From contig NC_087072.1 in the NCBI RefSeq assembly GCF_026151205.1, positions 7,922,084-7,986,083 of the forward strand: a stretch of DNA of 64,000 bases, written 5' to 3'. The notes under the pieces were generated by a model, which was not told the DNA's origin, searched no databases, and was given only the letters and a program-made list of their open reading frames with translations. Positions within the stretch are counted from its first letter, which is position 1; every line of letters begins with the position of its first letter. Shown here piece by piece: positions 32,266-45,719 of the stretch. This DNA is from Bolinopsis microptera. Its lineage: Eukaryota; Ctenophora; Tentaculata; Lobata; Bolinopsidae. The translations under genes were made by a program, and so were the position numbers.

Positions 32266-34170
32266 TTATGAAGTGATATTCATTTGCCCGTTATTCCCAC
32301 TTAAGCACTTACTGACTGACAAGCTTATCTATGAATACCATGCTTGAATTTAGGTAAACAACATACAACTCATTCCCAGTTACGCTGAGCGCAACCGCCG
32401 AATGACACAGTAATATGGGCACGCGCATAGCATTGCGCGCCGATGCTGTCTGCGCGTTGTCGGCCGAAACTTGGGAAGTTCCCGCTCTAATATTCAGACG
32501 ACAGTGATGACTCATTAAGAGCACTAATTTCGACCACTTTCCCGGTCGAGCCATACCAAATCAAACTAATTGACCCACGTGTATAGCCAATGTCCTGGCG
32601 GTGCTGAGCCGATGTAAAACTCTTCTGTAAACTCTTTTGTCTCTTGTAACTTGTTTATATTTTATATTTAAGTTATACTGTGTACTGTGTACAATAGTTA
32701 TAGCGTATATATAGTGTGTAGTGTGTAGTGGTTATTTTGTTGTGACGTGTCACTTTATATTTTGCTACCAACGTCAGCCTTGACTTACCATTTATTGTAA
32801 TTGGTACAGCATATATCAAAACTAAAACACTGTTTTCGATCTGACGGGTGATGGGCTCTCTCTGATGGGACACGGTTCTAGGGGGTACCCGGGGTACGAG
32901 TTAACGAATAGTGTTCGTGTCCTTCCACAACCCCCTCTCATTGTGTTTTTGACGGAGGAGAAGCCTAGTTCATCCGTCTGCATCGCTTAATCGAGTTGAA
33001 AATTTAGCCAATAACAAACTAAATTACATGTTATACTGATAGCAGGTGTAGAGTTTATAACATACAAATTCTAAATTTTTGACGGCTGACGATGGTAAGT
33101 CGCTATGTTTAATTCGGGACTTTTATAGTCTTAAGTCTTGGAGCTCAAAATGTCTCGTGCTGTGGGCCGTATAAACGGCGCACACCACCGCCCCGCCTTA
33201 CTGCTTACATTACTTCATGGTTGCGGGCGGAGCTGGTGCCGTTTGTCTCGGCCTCGAGTGGCGAGTGCTTGCCCATCGAATACACAATTGAAACACTAAT
33301 TATTTATTGGAATTCTACAGTTTCCAAAACGAAGTACGAGGATATATTAACTTTGAGCTTTGTTTTGGCGACTGCTTCATCGATGGGCGAGTAGGTATTT
33401 GTTGTTTAGCAGTGTTGAATATTGGAGCAATTATATAATGCAATGTATATCTCCATCATAATATAGGCTAGTGTAAACATATATAATCAATAATACAAAC
33501 AAATGGTATTAGTAACTCGCTAGATTATAGATGTTATTTAAACACATATGTTTACGTCAATTATTACTAAAATTAATATTCTTTTTGCTTTAATATAATT
33601 ACATGTCACATAATGGATTAGTTGAATGAAACGTGTGCTACAAATGTCTACGCCTCACGCAAAACTGCGTACCGCTTAGTACTTCATGCTTGAGCGGTAC
33701 TGCGGTTGACAGTGGCGCGCACTCAATTTAATCACAAATAACGAGCGCGCGGTTTTTTGGAATCTCTCCATTATTATATTAATTAGGTCGCAGTGTTCAC
33801 GGCCTGTACTGCGTGAACGACAGAAATATCTTTTAATTATTTGCTTCTGAAATTTTGGCTCTAGAAATTAAGAAATATGACATGTAATTGTAAGATATGT
33901 ATTGACATGTATTGTAAGATAACAATTAAATAGATCAGATCATGTGCGCGGCGCCTACAGCTGACCTACGAATTTCTGAACAATTTTAAATTGTGGCTGT
34001 GTGCGCGGCGTACTGTATATGTGTTTGAAATTGAAATTTGAATTTATTTATGAATATAACATTATGTATTGATTGTTTTGTGGTAAATAAAAATTTTTCT
34101 TTCCTAAATTTTTCTTTCCTAGCTGAAACCCCTCTTAAGAGTTTTTGACTATTTGCGATAACACACTATG
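32266..34170. other. Retrotransposon 3' flank and intergenic sequence
   Basis: The first 100-300 bases are probably ORF2 3' UTR; I could not locate the element's end or a target-site duplication. From 33150 to 33760 there are GC-richer islands and short inverted words (TGCCCATCGA near 33270 and CATCGATGGGCGAG near 33380), possibly an old DNA element. No gene is seen. Confidence 0.4.
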
Positions 34171-35776
34171 TCTCAACCGACGTGGAGCAAGGTTTTTGCA
34201 ATGTAGAAATTTGTAAATTTTTAATTTATTAGCTTTTCATAATGCTTTTGTTTAGATCTGTAAGATTTTTTTAGCTTGGTAACTCTTACTAACTCTATTT
34301 TGAGTACTGAAACGGATATTTATATTCAGTACACTTCTCTCAACCCTGTGGAGCCCAAAATGGTTAAAAATTTGCCAACTTTTAAATTCTTTCTGGGTTG
34401 AGATAAAGTGACTTCTGTGATTTACATCTTGACTCCTGTATCTATATTTTTACCGTTGATGCAGACTCTTTAGTCGAGAACAGCCTATCTCAACCATGTG
34501 GAGCAAAAAGAGGTCTTCCTTTTGATCAATCGAGACAACTTTTAAGTGCTTCATGGGATATTATTTTTATTCATTCTAGAGAAAATATGTTATAATATTG
34601 GTGGTCAATAAACTTACTTCACGGGAACTATTCAGTGCTCAACCTGTGTGGAGCAGAGATGATTTCTGTTGTATTAGATTTTCGAAGCTCACTACTTCAT
34701 TCTACAGCCGCATGCAAGAGAGATCTTCATCAAATGTTAGGCAGTTGAGGAATCCCGTACATGACATGTCATTTCTAGCTCTGCTCCACTCTGGCTGAAC
34801 AGTTCTGGAACATCAATCATGGCCTAATCATGGTAAGAAAAGTATTTAAAGTATATCAGTAAACTTTAAATTGCATTACGTACAAATTGGCTACAGATCG
34901 ACCATCATGGAGACTCTTTTTACCGTAGAAAAGCCTGTTGCTCCTCACGGTTGAGCATATTGTCTTTTTATATGGTGGCATATTTCTCTTTAAAGGACAC
35001 AGTACTACATACATCAACAGCTTCTTAAGTATTGATGATATCATTCCTCCTTTATCCTAATATAACAACACTGATCCTTACAAATAGTTGTGTTATCAAT
35101 CTATCATTCCATTCTGCTCCTCTCTGGTTGAGCCTATTAAATACAATTTTTCAATCTGTTCTGCTAGTTATTTATTATAAAAGCTAAAATACTCATTCTA
35201 ATTTCTCATCCAAGTCATATCAGCCGATGAGGAGTCATGTTATGCTGTAAAAGTCCTCTGCTCCACATGGTTGAGCATTACTAGGTTTATCAGCAGTTCC
35301 AAAGAATAGAGTCAGGGGGTCTGCACATAATCACAAGAAAAAATGATATTTTTATGGCCTGATTAGATGTATTTATCGTTTTTAATCACACTCACTTTCA
35401 AAACTCAGTTTCTTCCCAATCAGTTTTCCCAACTAAGGTATAATAGTTTCGTGCTCCGCATCGGTTGAGCAAGGTGTACCATTATTGATAATGTTATCTG
35501 GTGCGTATTCCTTTAAACTAAGATTTTGTGAAAAGACGGAGATTCTACTGTAATGTTTACCCCTGGTTGAGACGAAAAATATGAGGATATTTCGACTGCT
35601 CCACACTGGCTGAGGTCCATTTTATGATTTGGCAGTGAAAATATTTTGCAATTAACGTCCAGGATCTATTTGTTAAATGGCGATCAAAATAGTCAAAAAG
35701 CATAGATTTTATTGGGGTGCTCCACACTTTTTTGCTCCACATCGAAAACCAGGTCATAACTTTTGCTCCACATGAG
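34171..35776. repeat. Array of spaced quasi-palindromic motifs with an orientation switch
   Basis: An 17-20 bp motif of form (G/T)CTCAACC-n-TGTGGAGC recurs every 80-190 bp in otherwise unrelated AT-rich sequence. Forward copies start at 34171, 34338, 34488 and 34637. Reverse-oriented copies (GCTCC..GGTTGAGC) start at 34783, 34940, 35116, 35260, 35453 and 35598, with half-copies near 35561, 35719, 35734 and 35765. The switch is near 34700, so the whole block is a loose 1.6-kb inverted repeat in which only the motifs are kept. The motif itself is nearly palindromic (GCTC..GAGC). No ORF accompanies it. Confidence 0.75.
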
Positions 35777-36063
35777 ATAGAAACTTCATTCCAAAGAATT
35801 CAGAAAATTCGGAATCTTCAGATGAAAATGATATCAGAAAGGATTAAATTGCTCTTTATCAACCTGCTCAAAAATTTAAATCAAAAAGTAAGCAAAATGG
35901 GCAAAGCAAAATTGACAATGACCATATATATGCGGTTTTAAGAATTATATAATGACATTGAACGAACTTATTTATTGCAAATTTAAATGATTGCTAGTAT
36001 TTTATGTATTTGTTTTCACTTCTGCACGTTTAGGCAGTTGCTCTTGTGACCAGAGTTTTAGAG

Positions 36064-36083
36064 TTATATATATATATATATAT
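36064..36083. repeat. (TA)n microsatellite
   Basis: About ten TA units, uninterrupted. Nothing else is visible from 35780 to 36600. Confidence 0.8.
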
Positions 36084-36609
36084 GGGTGAAACAAGACACC
36101 ACACGTGTACGATCTCAGCTGCACAGTATCATAACAGTCGATGGTTCAAATTGCAAGGTGTACTGGACGAGCAAATCATATTAATTACCTGTAGTGGGAT
36201 GCGCTTGATGTGCTTTGTACCGTTTACAATTAACTAGGTATTAAAACTGCGCGGCTTAGTCGTCCAAACGTAGGATTAGACGACCATTAACACAAAATTT
36301 TACAAAGATCATGCATGCGCTTTCATTCGAATGTTTGAGTGAATACAGACAAAAGAGCTTTTTATTGCGATAAGATATTTCCAAACACTATTACTAATCA
36401 CTATTTCTATTTTTAAGCACCAGCCACCAGATGGGTGTCCACGAACGCCTGAACGCCCTCAATAGCCGCCTCTGGGTACCTAGACTAAGCTGCATTTCAA
36501 AGGTTAAGCCACCAAGACACGTAGAATTCACTTATATACCTTGCTAGTAAATTGTAGTAAATTGTTGTGGCTATAATATAATCGTTAGATGCGTGACTTT
36601 TAAATACCG

Positions 36610-37430
36610 ATTAAATCAATGCCTGTGGTACAATACCATTGATTGATGCAGGAAACATTGAGAAAAATGTGACTCAGATCTGGTATGCTGATGACTCTGC
36701 TGCTGGGGGAAAACTTGAAGAAATGAGGAAGTGGTGGGATAACCTCTGCATTAAAGGAACTCTCTTTGGATAAAAACCTAAATCTTCTAAGACATGGGTG
36801 ATAGTCAAGCCTGAGCACGTAGAGAAGGCAAGAAAAATATTCCCAGGTGTAAATGTGACACACAACTCGTTGAGAGACACCTTTGCAGAACTAATGAGAA
36901 CTGTGAAATGCAAGGATGTGCAGACTGAGCCAGTTCTTCTTCCAGTTGATGGCCTAGAGTTACCAAAGGGAACAGTCCTAGGAGACCAAGCTAGGCTGGA
37001 CATTTCTGCAAGATCGATTTGGAATGCTTCAGAGAGGGCATATTTTGATGTAAGGGTATTCCATGCCCCAGCCCCCTCCAATGCAAGCAAATCGATCCCA
37101 GCAATGTACCAGTCCCATGAAAATGAGAAGAAAAGGTGTTACAATGCAAGGGTTCTGGAAGTAGAGAAAGGAAGCTTCATGCCGTTAGTTTTCTCAACAT
37201 CTGGTGGAATGGGTGTGACGCTGAAAGACTAGTAAAGAAGCTTGCTAGCAAGATGGAATACCACACAGGGCAAAGGTATTCAGATGTTGTTGGATACATA
37301 AGAAAGCGCCTTCGTTTCGAAATCCTAAGAACAACAGTGATTTCTCTACGGGGGGACAGAGGTGCAAGAAAGAACTTTGTTGATATAAACAGTTTAGATT
37401 TGAATTTGGAGCCACAAGGCAAAGGTTGAT
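36610..37430 (+). pseudogene. Broken retroelement: end of reverse transcriptase (YADD) plus C-terminal domain
   Basis: The reading frame begins near ACGTIPLIDAG and continues through WYADDSAAGGKLEEM and MRKWWDNL (the catalytic RT block), then a TAA at about 36771-36773 interrupts it. The same frame resumes with KSSKTWVIVKPEHVEKARK and runs through LGDQARLDISARSIW and FDVRVFHAPAPSN to SGGMG near 37217. A one-base loss there shifts the rest (ERLVKKLASKM, RLRFEILRTTVISLRG) into another frame. The QARLDI...FDVRV pattern resembles a PD-(D/E)XK nuclease core. This family is frequent in Hydra-like and other cnidarian genomes as far as I recall. The 5' part is missing. It is inactive. Confidence 0.75.
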
Positions 37431-40398
37431 ATTCAAATTTTTCTCCCAATATCTGAGATAGGGAATATATTGATTTTTTGAAGGGTTGTTTTTATATAGG
37501 GTCATTGTGACAATTATGTGTATATTGTTTGAATAATTTTACTTTAAAAACGTTTACTACTTAAAGGGTTTTTATAAAATTTACTAAGATTTTTTATTGA
37601 ATTTCATATTGAATTTTTATATATAATAGGGTCAATGCTATATTATGTGTATATTGTTTGAATTTTCCTATTTTGAATTAAATCAATTGTTTATCCTTCG
37701 TCGCAGTAATTATAAAACTTTCTTTACAATTGTATTTCTTTGTTTTTTCAAGATTTTGGGGCCACAACACGCCAAGGAGTCACCCTAGCTCTGGACACGC
37801 TAGGAATTTGTAGGTTTGAGAGTTCTAAAACAAATGCTATTCTGCAAGATACAGAAATTAATACAAGAAAACAACCAATTTCAAGAAAACAACAAATTTT
37901 TATTTAAATCAATTACGTATAGCAACAGTTTGAAAAACTTTAAAGTTATTCTATTACCAAGGAATATACTACGGGTATCCCAGTGGAATAAATTTTAAAT
38001 ATGACTAGGAATCCAGTTTGGGAAGAAAAAAAGGCTATATATTTTTCGGCCGCTTTGCGGCCGACTTGTCACTGGTCAGCTCTTCTCCCAGGTCAAGATT
38101 AGTTTGAAATGCTTAGCGTATCCATTAGAATAATTACCGGATGAATATGCAATTGCAAATTTTGAAATTAAATAAAAAATTTCTGAGAATTCTTTAATTT
38201 ATTTGAAACGCAAGGAAATATTTTTTAAAAGAAGTATAAAGCCTAGCTCACAAACATCCTTACACTTTTCTTCATACCAACTCGGTAGATCGAATTCTAA
38301 GATTGGACTCTCATCAGCATGATGAATGATTCGCTATTCTGAAAGTGACTTCGACCTTGTGTCGATATTTATGGCCTGACTTTGGATCTGAAGCTTGCTT
38401 CTGCCAGGTTAGATACAATATTGGACAATAAACAATGATAAACTTCGGACTTAAAGCGGGATAGGGATGTATAATGGAGGGGGTTGTCTGCACTGTACTC
38501 TAGATGATCTAGGATGTGAAGCTTGCTTAAGCCTAGAACACACGAGTTCCCCTGATATAGTAGCAATGGCTAGATTCACTTCCTTCCCACTTGCACTGTT
38601 GTTGACTTGTAGCTACAATATTAAATTGATTCGTGGAAATCGGTCTCGGATGTGAAGCTTCCTTAAGCGCCAAACCCTGAGAATACTGTATTACTCGAAC
38701 TTCGAGAATTTTCTAAATGAATCTAGACTAAAGGAGCCAACTTGAATCCATAAAATTTTGAATGCTACATTTTAAAATACCGCTCTATATTTACACCGTT
38801 CACCAGTTAATATGGCTGGGAGGATTGGGAGGATTCATATTAGATTGTCGATTGTTTAAGATTAACTTGATATTTTAGCGTATCAGAGCTGAAATTTTGC
38901 ATGACTATTTTAAATGACTATTTTACATGACTATTTTTTCATATTCCGGGATGTTGAGGAAGGAGGAATGGATAGCGCGCGTTTTCTGCGCGTTTTTTGG
39001 TGTCTGAATGCGCAAAAAATAGTCAAGCAATCTTATAGGTAAGAAATAGTCATGGAATCTAGGAATGCGCTCGATTCGAACTTCGAGTCGATAAAATGAT
39101 GTAACATCGCGTTAGCCCTGAGAGCGACCAAGTTTGATTTAATTTTAAATTAATGTGAATATTTTTTCCACAAGAATCTTTTTTTACCGGTTATCAACAA
39201 ATTTTGACTAGGTGTTAAATTCCTGGACGCCTGACTATTTGCCACTGGGACGGGTATGGTGACTAACTGGCTCAAGCACGGCAGGATTCTAACAGGCTAT
39301 ATACATAACAACATAGTATAGTGGCTTATTAATCAGTCTGCAGCAAAGAAAGATTACTATGCTTATCCCAGTAATATTAAATCTTAATAATTCTGTTTAA
39401 GCTACCTATATTTACCTTGTTTTATTCAGTTGTCAGGTATTGGGCTACAATTATCACATAATCTTCTCTGTGCATCTGTTCCTACAAGGAAACCCTGCAG
39501 GAGCATTCCTCTAGTGACCAACCATGCTGGTCTATCTTAAGAGATGATAGTGATAACAGCATCACTGCCTTCCGCTCTTTAGCACAAATTGCCATTGGTG
39601 AACTATCATGAAAATGATTATTATAGTGCTCTCCCTGCCCATCTTCTTGTGACATTTCTTCTCCTTCAGCCTCTTCTACTCACTTTTACTGCCTCATCTT
39701 CTGGACGTCATTATCTTTAGTCTAGTTGAGGATTCTCAACACCCACTTTCAAGTCGAGTACTCTCGACCCACTTAGTCCACATGCTTTGCAAACTTACAG
39801 CACGGTATTTGTAATGGTCTAAGTCCTTAATACTCGCCAAAGATGGTTCCTCTAGTCAATCGTAGGAGAAGAGAAAGCTTAACAACAAATTAGGTGGCTG
39901 CATTTTGTTTTGATTTTATTAGGTCCTAGTATTTGTTCCTATTGTCTTAAAGTTTTAAGAGAACTCTCCTTAAATTATTTGAATGCAGTCACTCAGATAA
40001 GTTTATATCAGGACACTTCAACAAAGACACATACTCTGCCCACAAAAAGGGCCATAATTGTTTCAATTATGTAACTGTATAAGATTATTATTATTATTAT
40101 TCAATTGACAGTTAGATATGAAATTGGTGTATGTGGCTCCAGTGGAAGGTTATACTCACCTACTTTGAGTTGCCATACCTGATTTCCTCCAAGCATCTCA
40201 GCAGACAGATCTTCTACTCATAGCTCATACGATTTGGTATAAGATACATTTACAAAATTATTCGCTGTAACTGTGGTGATACCATTATTAAAACATGCGT
40301 TTAACATTCGTAATGTTTCATTGACTAATAAACTATCTGTGATAATTTAACTGGTATTTCTTTGCCTCAGATTTATCAGGGTTTGTGCTTCAGACATA
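37431..40398. other. Intergenic stretch upstream of ZDHHC, nothing coding seen
   Basis: A GC-rich hairpin (GGCCGC TTT GCGGCC) lies at about 38048-38062. The word GGATGTGAAGCTT(G/C)CTTAAG recurs at about 38512 and 38648, with a related one near 38387. ATGACTATTTT-type words repeat at 38900-38940. The 5' UTR exon of ZDHHC may lie here; an acceptor-like TTTGCCTCAG is at about 40361-40370. Confidence 0.4.
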
Positions 40399-43203
40399 AT
40401 GTTTGAGTGGTTTGTTAACGACGTCGCTGGGATTGTTTGCAGCACATTCACCTACCTGTTAGTTTTATACTCACAGTTTGTCATCATCTCAGTTGTCTTA
40501 CTTCCTGATCCTATTGTCAGCGAAACTATCCAGGTCAGTCAGTTTCTTTAGTTTCATTATGATAATTTTTAAAAGTTGAATTATAATCAAACAAAACTTT
40601 ATTTTGTTAATTTTAATAATATCATCATAAACATGATAAAGTATTTACTCATCAGGCAGTGTATTGCTACGTCATGCATTGATATTTTATGTGAACTGAA
40701 TTACTTCAAATGATTTGAAGGCTCTATTTATTACATAATATGATACATTAACGAAAATTGAAAGTTTACTGCGACCGTTTTATGTTCAAATTTCGTTCAT
40801 GCCATATTCCACTTTTATATTTAATATCTTTAATTAATATTAATATCTTTATCTGTATCTTCCTAGTAGGGTGTACTACTAACAGTCTTACGATCTGATT
40901 TGCTTCTTCCTTGACAGCATCATCTATGGTTCATTTTATAACTGACTCAAATATTTACTGATAAAGTGCTTATAAAATTTGCTTTATTTATTTATTTATT
41001 TATATTATTATCTGCAATGTGCATGATAGGTTATAGTTCACGACTTAATTGTGTGAGACTGTGATAGGGCACCAAAAGTAGAGAGTTCTTGAGTTAATAG
41101 ATAACCTGTGCTATTTAACATTTTGCCCTCATTTTGGTTCTGTTGCTGTTTACTATAAGTTGTTTAAATAACCTAATAATTTAGTTAAAATATTAATCAC
41201 AGGTCGGAATTTTCTGGACGTTTTCTCTGCTAGCACTGTGGTGTCATATCAGAGCAATGACTACCAATCCTGGTTAGTTTTCCCTCCTTCTCTTTCGGTT
41301 AAGTTACTCACAGGAGACTCAGTAATTTTCACAAATTGTGCCATGTGAATAATTGAATTCTTGTATGTATTCGTTCTGTTGATTGAAGAAATATTAAGCA
41401 CATAAATTCTACAAATTATTTGACACGGATTTTACACTTATAATTTGATTTATCAAAAATGTGCCACATTATGTTACCACATATTACCACCCTAACTTTA
41501 CCTTAATCACACAGGTACAGTGCCGATGGAAACATATAACGTGAGATACACGGGTAAAGATGAGCTTCGAAGTGCAGTGCTCTGTCTTAAGTGTAACAGT
41601 ATTAAACCTGAACGTGCGCATCACTGTAGTGTAAGTACCAAGTGCTCAGTGCTCAGTGCTTATGCCTAATTTAGTTGTTTGACTTGATGTTATTTTGAGA
41701 CCCAGAAAATAAATACGGCCTGAATGCGGAGCACATTTTATGGAAATTGCCGGGTAAATGTACATTGTAATTGTATAATTTTGAATAAAAGATTTTTAAT
41801 ATACGGCTGAGCATTTGTGTACCCGGAATACCATCGTAACATGTATACTATATAGCAGTAACAATATTCACAGTCATATCTTTGTTCATTTCATTTGAGT
41901 GCAAACAAATACACATTCACCATATACATTCCTCAGCTCGACTTCTTGTGAATATTTTACAGTTTAGACTTGGTAATTTAAATAATATCAGGGATCTTTG
42001 ATCATTAAATCCTTCAGACTTAGGTTATCCATTATTTCACAAGCCATAAAGTAGATTTACACTCTCTGAAATAAAAAATATAATTATATACAACTATGTA
42101 CAATAACTTTGTACGCGACGTAACCTACATCTGAAGCTGAGTCTACTATTTTCATGCCTAAACTATTTCACTACCTAAACTAGTTCACTGCCTTTTCAAC
42201 GGTTCAGTCTGCTGCCACTACTTTACAAGATAACTAACCAATTAACTATAGTCTCTTACACACATACTTCTGTTCAGGTTTGCAAGAGATGCGTAAGAAA
42301 GATGGACCACCACTGTCCATGGGTCAACAACTGCGTGGGCCAGCAAAACCAGAAGTTCTTCATACTCTTTACTTTCTATATATTTGCCATATCAGTCCAC
42401 GCGATGTATATGGCGGTACAGAAGATTGTTACTTGCAGTGATTCTGAGTGGAGAAGTAAGTGAAAATAATCGTTCAGGTCGTTAATTTCTAGAAATTCAA
42501 TCTGCTAAATGCTCCGACCTCAGTGCAAGTCCAACTACTACATTCTTTCTACTAGCATTTAAATTCCAAATAATTACATATCCCAGTAACCATATAATAC
42601 AATTTGTCCAGGTTGCGGGTCACTCTCCCCTCCAGTATCGCTGATGTTACTCACAATCCTACTCTTTATTTCACTACTATTTGGCCTTTTTACTGGTATT
42701 ATGTTTGGTACTCAAATATACGCAATCTTAGACGACCAAACGGTTAGTGGAGTGCTGTGTAGACTTTATAACTTTACATTTTGTTTGCTTCCCCTTTTTG
42801 AAATTGTAGATTGCTAGAGATTTTTTACCACCAACTTTTGACTATATTCGTGTATGTATAATGTATTATATTGTATAAGTGCATGATATTATGTGCAACA
42901 ATATTATGTACAACGATAGATAATAGCCCAGTATGCTGGAGTCAGATAATTTTACTTGGCTCCATGACAAAATGTATTATCATTGCACGGTCAATAGTTT
43001 ATAATAATAATACAATAATAATGCTGATAATGCAGGGAATAGAGAAGTTAAAGAACGAGACAGCGACGTGGGAACGGTTAACTTGGAAACAGAACCTCCA
43101 AGAAGTATTTGGCACACAGGCAGGTTGTACCTGGTTACTTCCTGTCATGCCATCTCACCTTACTCCCGGGCCCAAGATGCACCAGAACAAATTCCAAGTG
43201 TAG
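40399..43203 (+). CDS. ZDHHC3/7: DHHC palmitoyltransferase, ZDHHC3/7 (GODZ) type, six exons
   Basis: Transfers palmitate to protein cysteines at the Golgi. Exons: 40399-40533, 41203-41272, 41515-41630, 42278-42455, 42612-42742, 43036-43203; all phases join to 265 residues, with GT..AG borders throughout. The start [20 protein letters not shown] matches the ZDHHC3 N-terminus and first membrane span. The Cys-rich domain holds [15 protein letters not shown] and then DHHC at 117-120, followed by PWVNNCVG. Four membrane spans are visible (about 10-38, 47-63, 133-157, 172-200). The usual DPG after TM2 is NPG. The C-terminal KFQV ends in a hydrophobic residue, as in the PDZ-binding end of ZDHHC3. 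A frameshifted copy of the last exon occurs at 57606-57725. Confidence 0.92.
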
Positions 43204-44932
43204 CGCTAAAACTTTTTATAGTCCCCAGAGAACAATAATGATCTGATATTAATTGATCATGATATTGTTATGATGATATGATATGATATTTATGTAGATG
43301 AAGAATGAAGCGCTTTATAAGGATCTTAATAGTTTTTCAACATCTGGCATATGTGAAATCCAGTATTGCAGTTAAATAGTACAGGTTTAACTAGGATATG
43401 GAACTTTACATTAATGATTTATATGAACATGATGTATTAAAATTTCGAGATTGTTCGATAGTCAGTAGATTTAGTTACGATAGTTTGGTAGTTAAGTGTA
43501 CAACGGTGTTTATAGTAGAGTTACATTTTACATTTATCTTGTATCGAGTAAATTGCACCAGGCCACCACCAATCACCATCCGTACTAAAACGTTTGATTA
43601 ATTTGTTTGAAACAGTAACCACGGTTGGCTATTATTGTCTGCGGTTAGCTAAATTGTAAAGTTTAAGGCATGGACATTCAAATCACAACTAAAATTTTCC
43701 CGTTTTATTACCCAGATCGTCAGAAAGCCATTCCGAGCATAAATGATCGGAAATGATTGGAAAACTAAAACCGGTTAAACCAACACTTGGCACACGGATC
43801 ACAACACTTTCTTTGTAGGGTCACATTATCAGTCTTTAAGTAATGTCATCCATATCTGAATACCATGATGTAACTATTGACCGATTAAACAGTATTGTTG
43901 TTCGATTAGCTCTGCTCTATCGCCACATGTAATGAAGAGGAAACTTTTTAAACGAAAGTATGTTGAAAATGTCAGTATTGTTATTACTATCGGAATGTAC
44001 AATGTACAATGGCAGATATTCGACTCAATATACATCAATGTATATCATTCTGATCGCTAAATGATATAGATATTATATACAGAGGAGACGCCTATATAAA
44101 TTTATATTGCGCACAGTGGTTTTATAATTTGACCTGAAAATCGCGGTATAATATTTTACCGGGGTAAGCACAGGGCTCCAAAATGAATGCTCTAAATTAC
44201 AGTGGTCCTATAGTGATAATGACCACAGTCTCCTGCGAAGAAGTAGAACCTGAAAATCCGATCGTTGGGTTCAGTTGTGATATGACCTGGGTTCAGTTGT
44301 CGTTTTGGGATTTAAGCTGATTGGTCACCCAATTAAGCTGATTGGGTGCCTGTTAACTGCGTGGGAACTAGGTTCAATTGGGTTCAGTTGTCGGTCACCC
44401 AATTTAAAACATTAAGGTTGTAGTTGGTGGACTTATAAGAAAGAGGATAGCAATCACTCTATAATATGCAAATGTTTAGATTATAAATTGCCGTATGTGG
44501 TTAGGCTTTTTTTGGAGCTGGTTTGACGAATCAGTGTTCACTACTTGGGAACTGTCAGAAAACGAATAGGTCACCCTGTATCTAACAATTTGGGTATAAT
44601 TACATGACATGCAATTCTAGTATAAAGCCTTTATTTCTTAATCTGTCCAGTCACGCCTTAAACCGGGAAATTTATTGAAGCTCTCACAGAAATTTCGGCT
44701 GCATCTCTCATTCTAAATTACTTTGCAGTTTCATCAAATCAGAGTTAAAATTAAATTGTAATCGAGGGTAGTGTATAGTGTACAGTGTATCGTATTTCTG
44801 TAAAACTAAAACACAAACTCGATTTATAAGCTGTTGCTTGTAACAAAATCTAAAATAAAATTTCAACCAAACTTCTAGTCTCCACAAACAATAGTTTTAC
44901 TAACTGACATGCGTTAATACATGCAATCCTAC
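43204..44932. other. Intergenic stretch after ZDHHC
   Basis: Contains the ZDHHC 3' UTR (a cluster of TGATATGATA words near 43260-43290). Internal repeats of TGGGTTCAGTTGT and GGTCACCCAATT lie at 44265-44405. No gene is seen. Confidence 0.5.
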
Positions 44933-45020
44933 CTGTGGATCAGGGTTGAGGAGAGTGTGGACCCTTCTATCTGCTGAGTTGCTTTGCTGTGTAGAGGACA
45001 GATTGCGCTTTAGTACTTTA
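44933..45020 (-). other. Candidate minus-strand exon (very low confidence)
   Basis: On the minus strand an open segment reads LKRNLSSTQQSNSADRRVH and TLLNPDPQ, then meets a CAG|GTAGGA donor. The text looks protein-like and the donor is good, but no polypyrimidine acceptor and no partner exon is apparent. Confidence 0.15.
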
Positions 45021-45719
45021 GTCTTTACTCGACAAATTACAAATTACAAAAGCAGAAAATACTGGAACAAGAGCAATGTTATGTAAGCAATATTTGAGAG
45101 AGAGGTTTCAACAAATTCCATAGTAATACTAGTGTTAAAAGGACTAACAGCGATAATTAAACTTAGACTGAGCTGAGACTAAAATTAACAGCTGAATTCT
45201 AAAAGTTCTTAGGTGGCTCTTGGTGGTGTAAGATCCAGAGGTGTTTGAAGTTTTAAAGAATTTGGAGTTGATTATTTTTGGCTTGACATCGGTTTATATA
45301 CATTTTAAGCATTTGTAGTGAAATAACCTAGTTTAAGTCCTCTCCATTGAATTTTAATAAGGCTGGAAAGTTTAGTGCTGTTGCAAGTTTGATAATAAAA
45401 TGTTGATTAGAATTCTTTCTATAAAATTGATAATATTCCAAGTTGTTTATACAGCTAAAACATTGAGATCAGTTTCATAATATCTGGTTGTTTCAGTTTT
45501 CTAAATTCTTTAGTTGATTGGCTACACAAACTCTATGATAAAGTTGACCTTAGAAGCATTTAGAATAGTCAAATCAGATTCCAATTCTCACTTCAGTACT
45601 TGAAACTAACATATTACAGATTATCGTGGATAAATTGATTATCCTAAAAATCAACAATAAATATCATTTACTACCAACCATTCAATTTTTACACCACTAT
45701 TCTACATAGATCTAATTTA

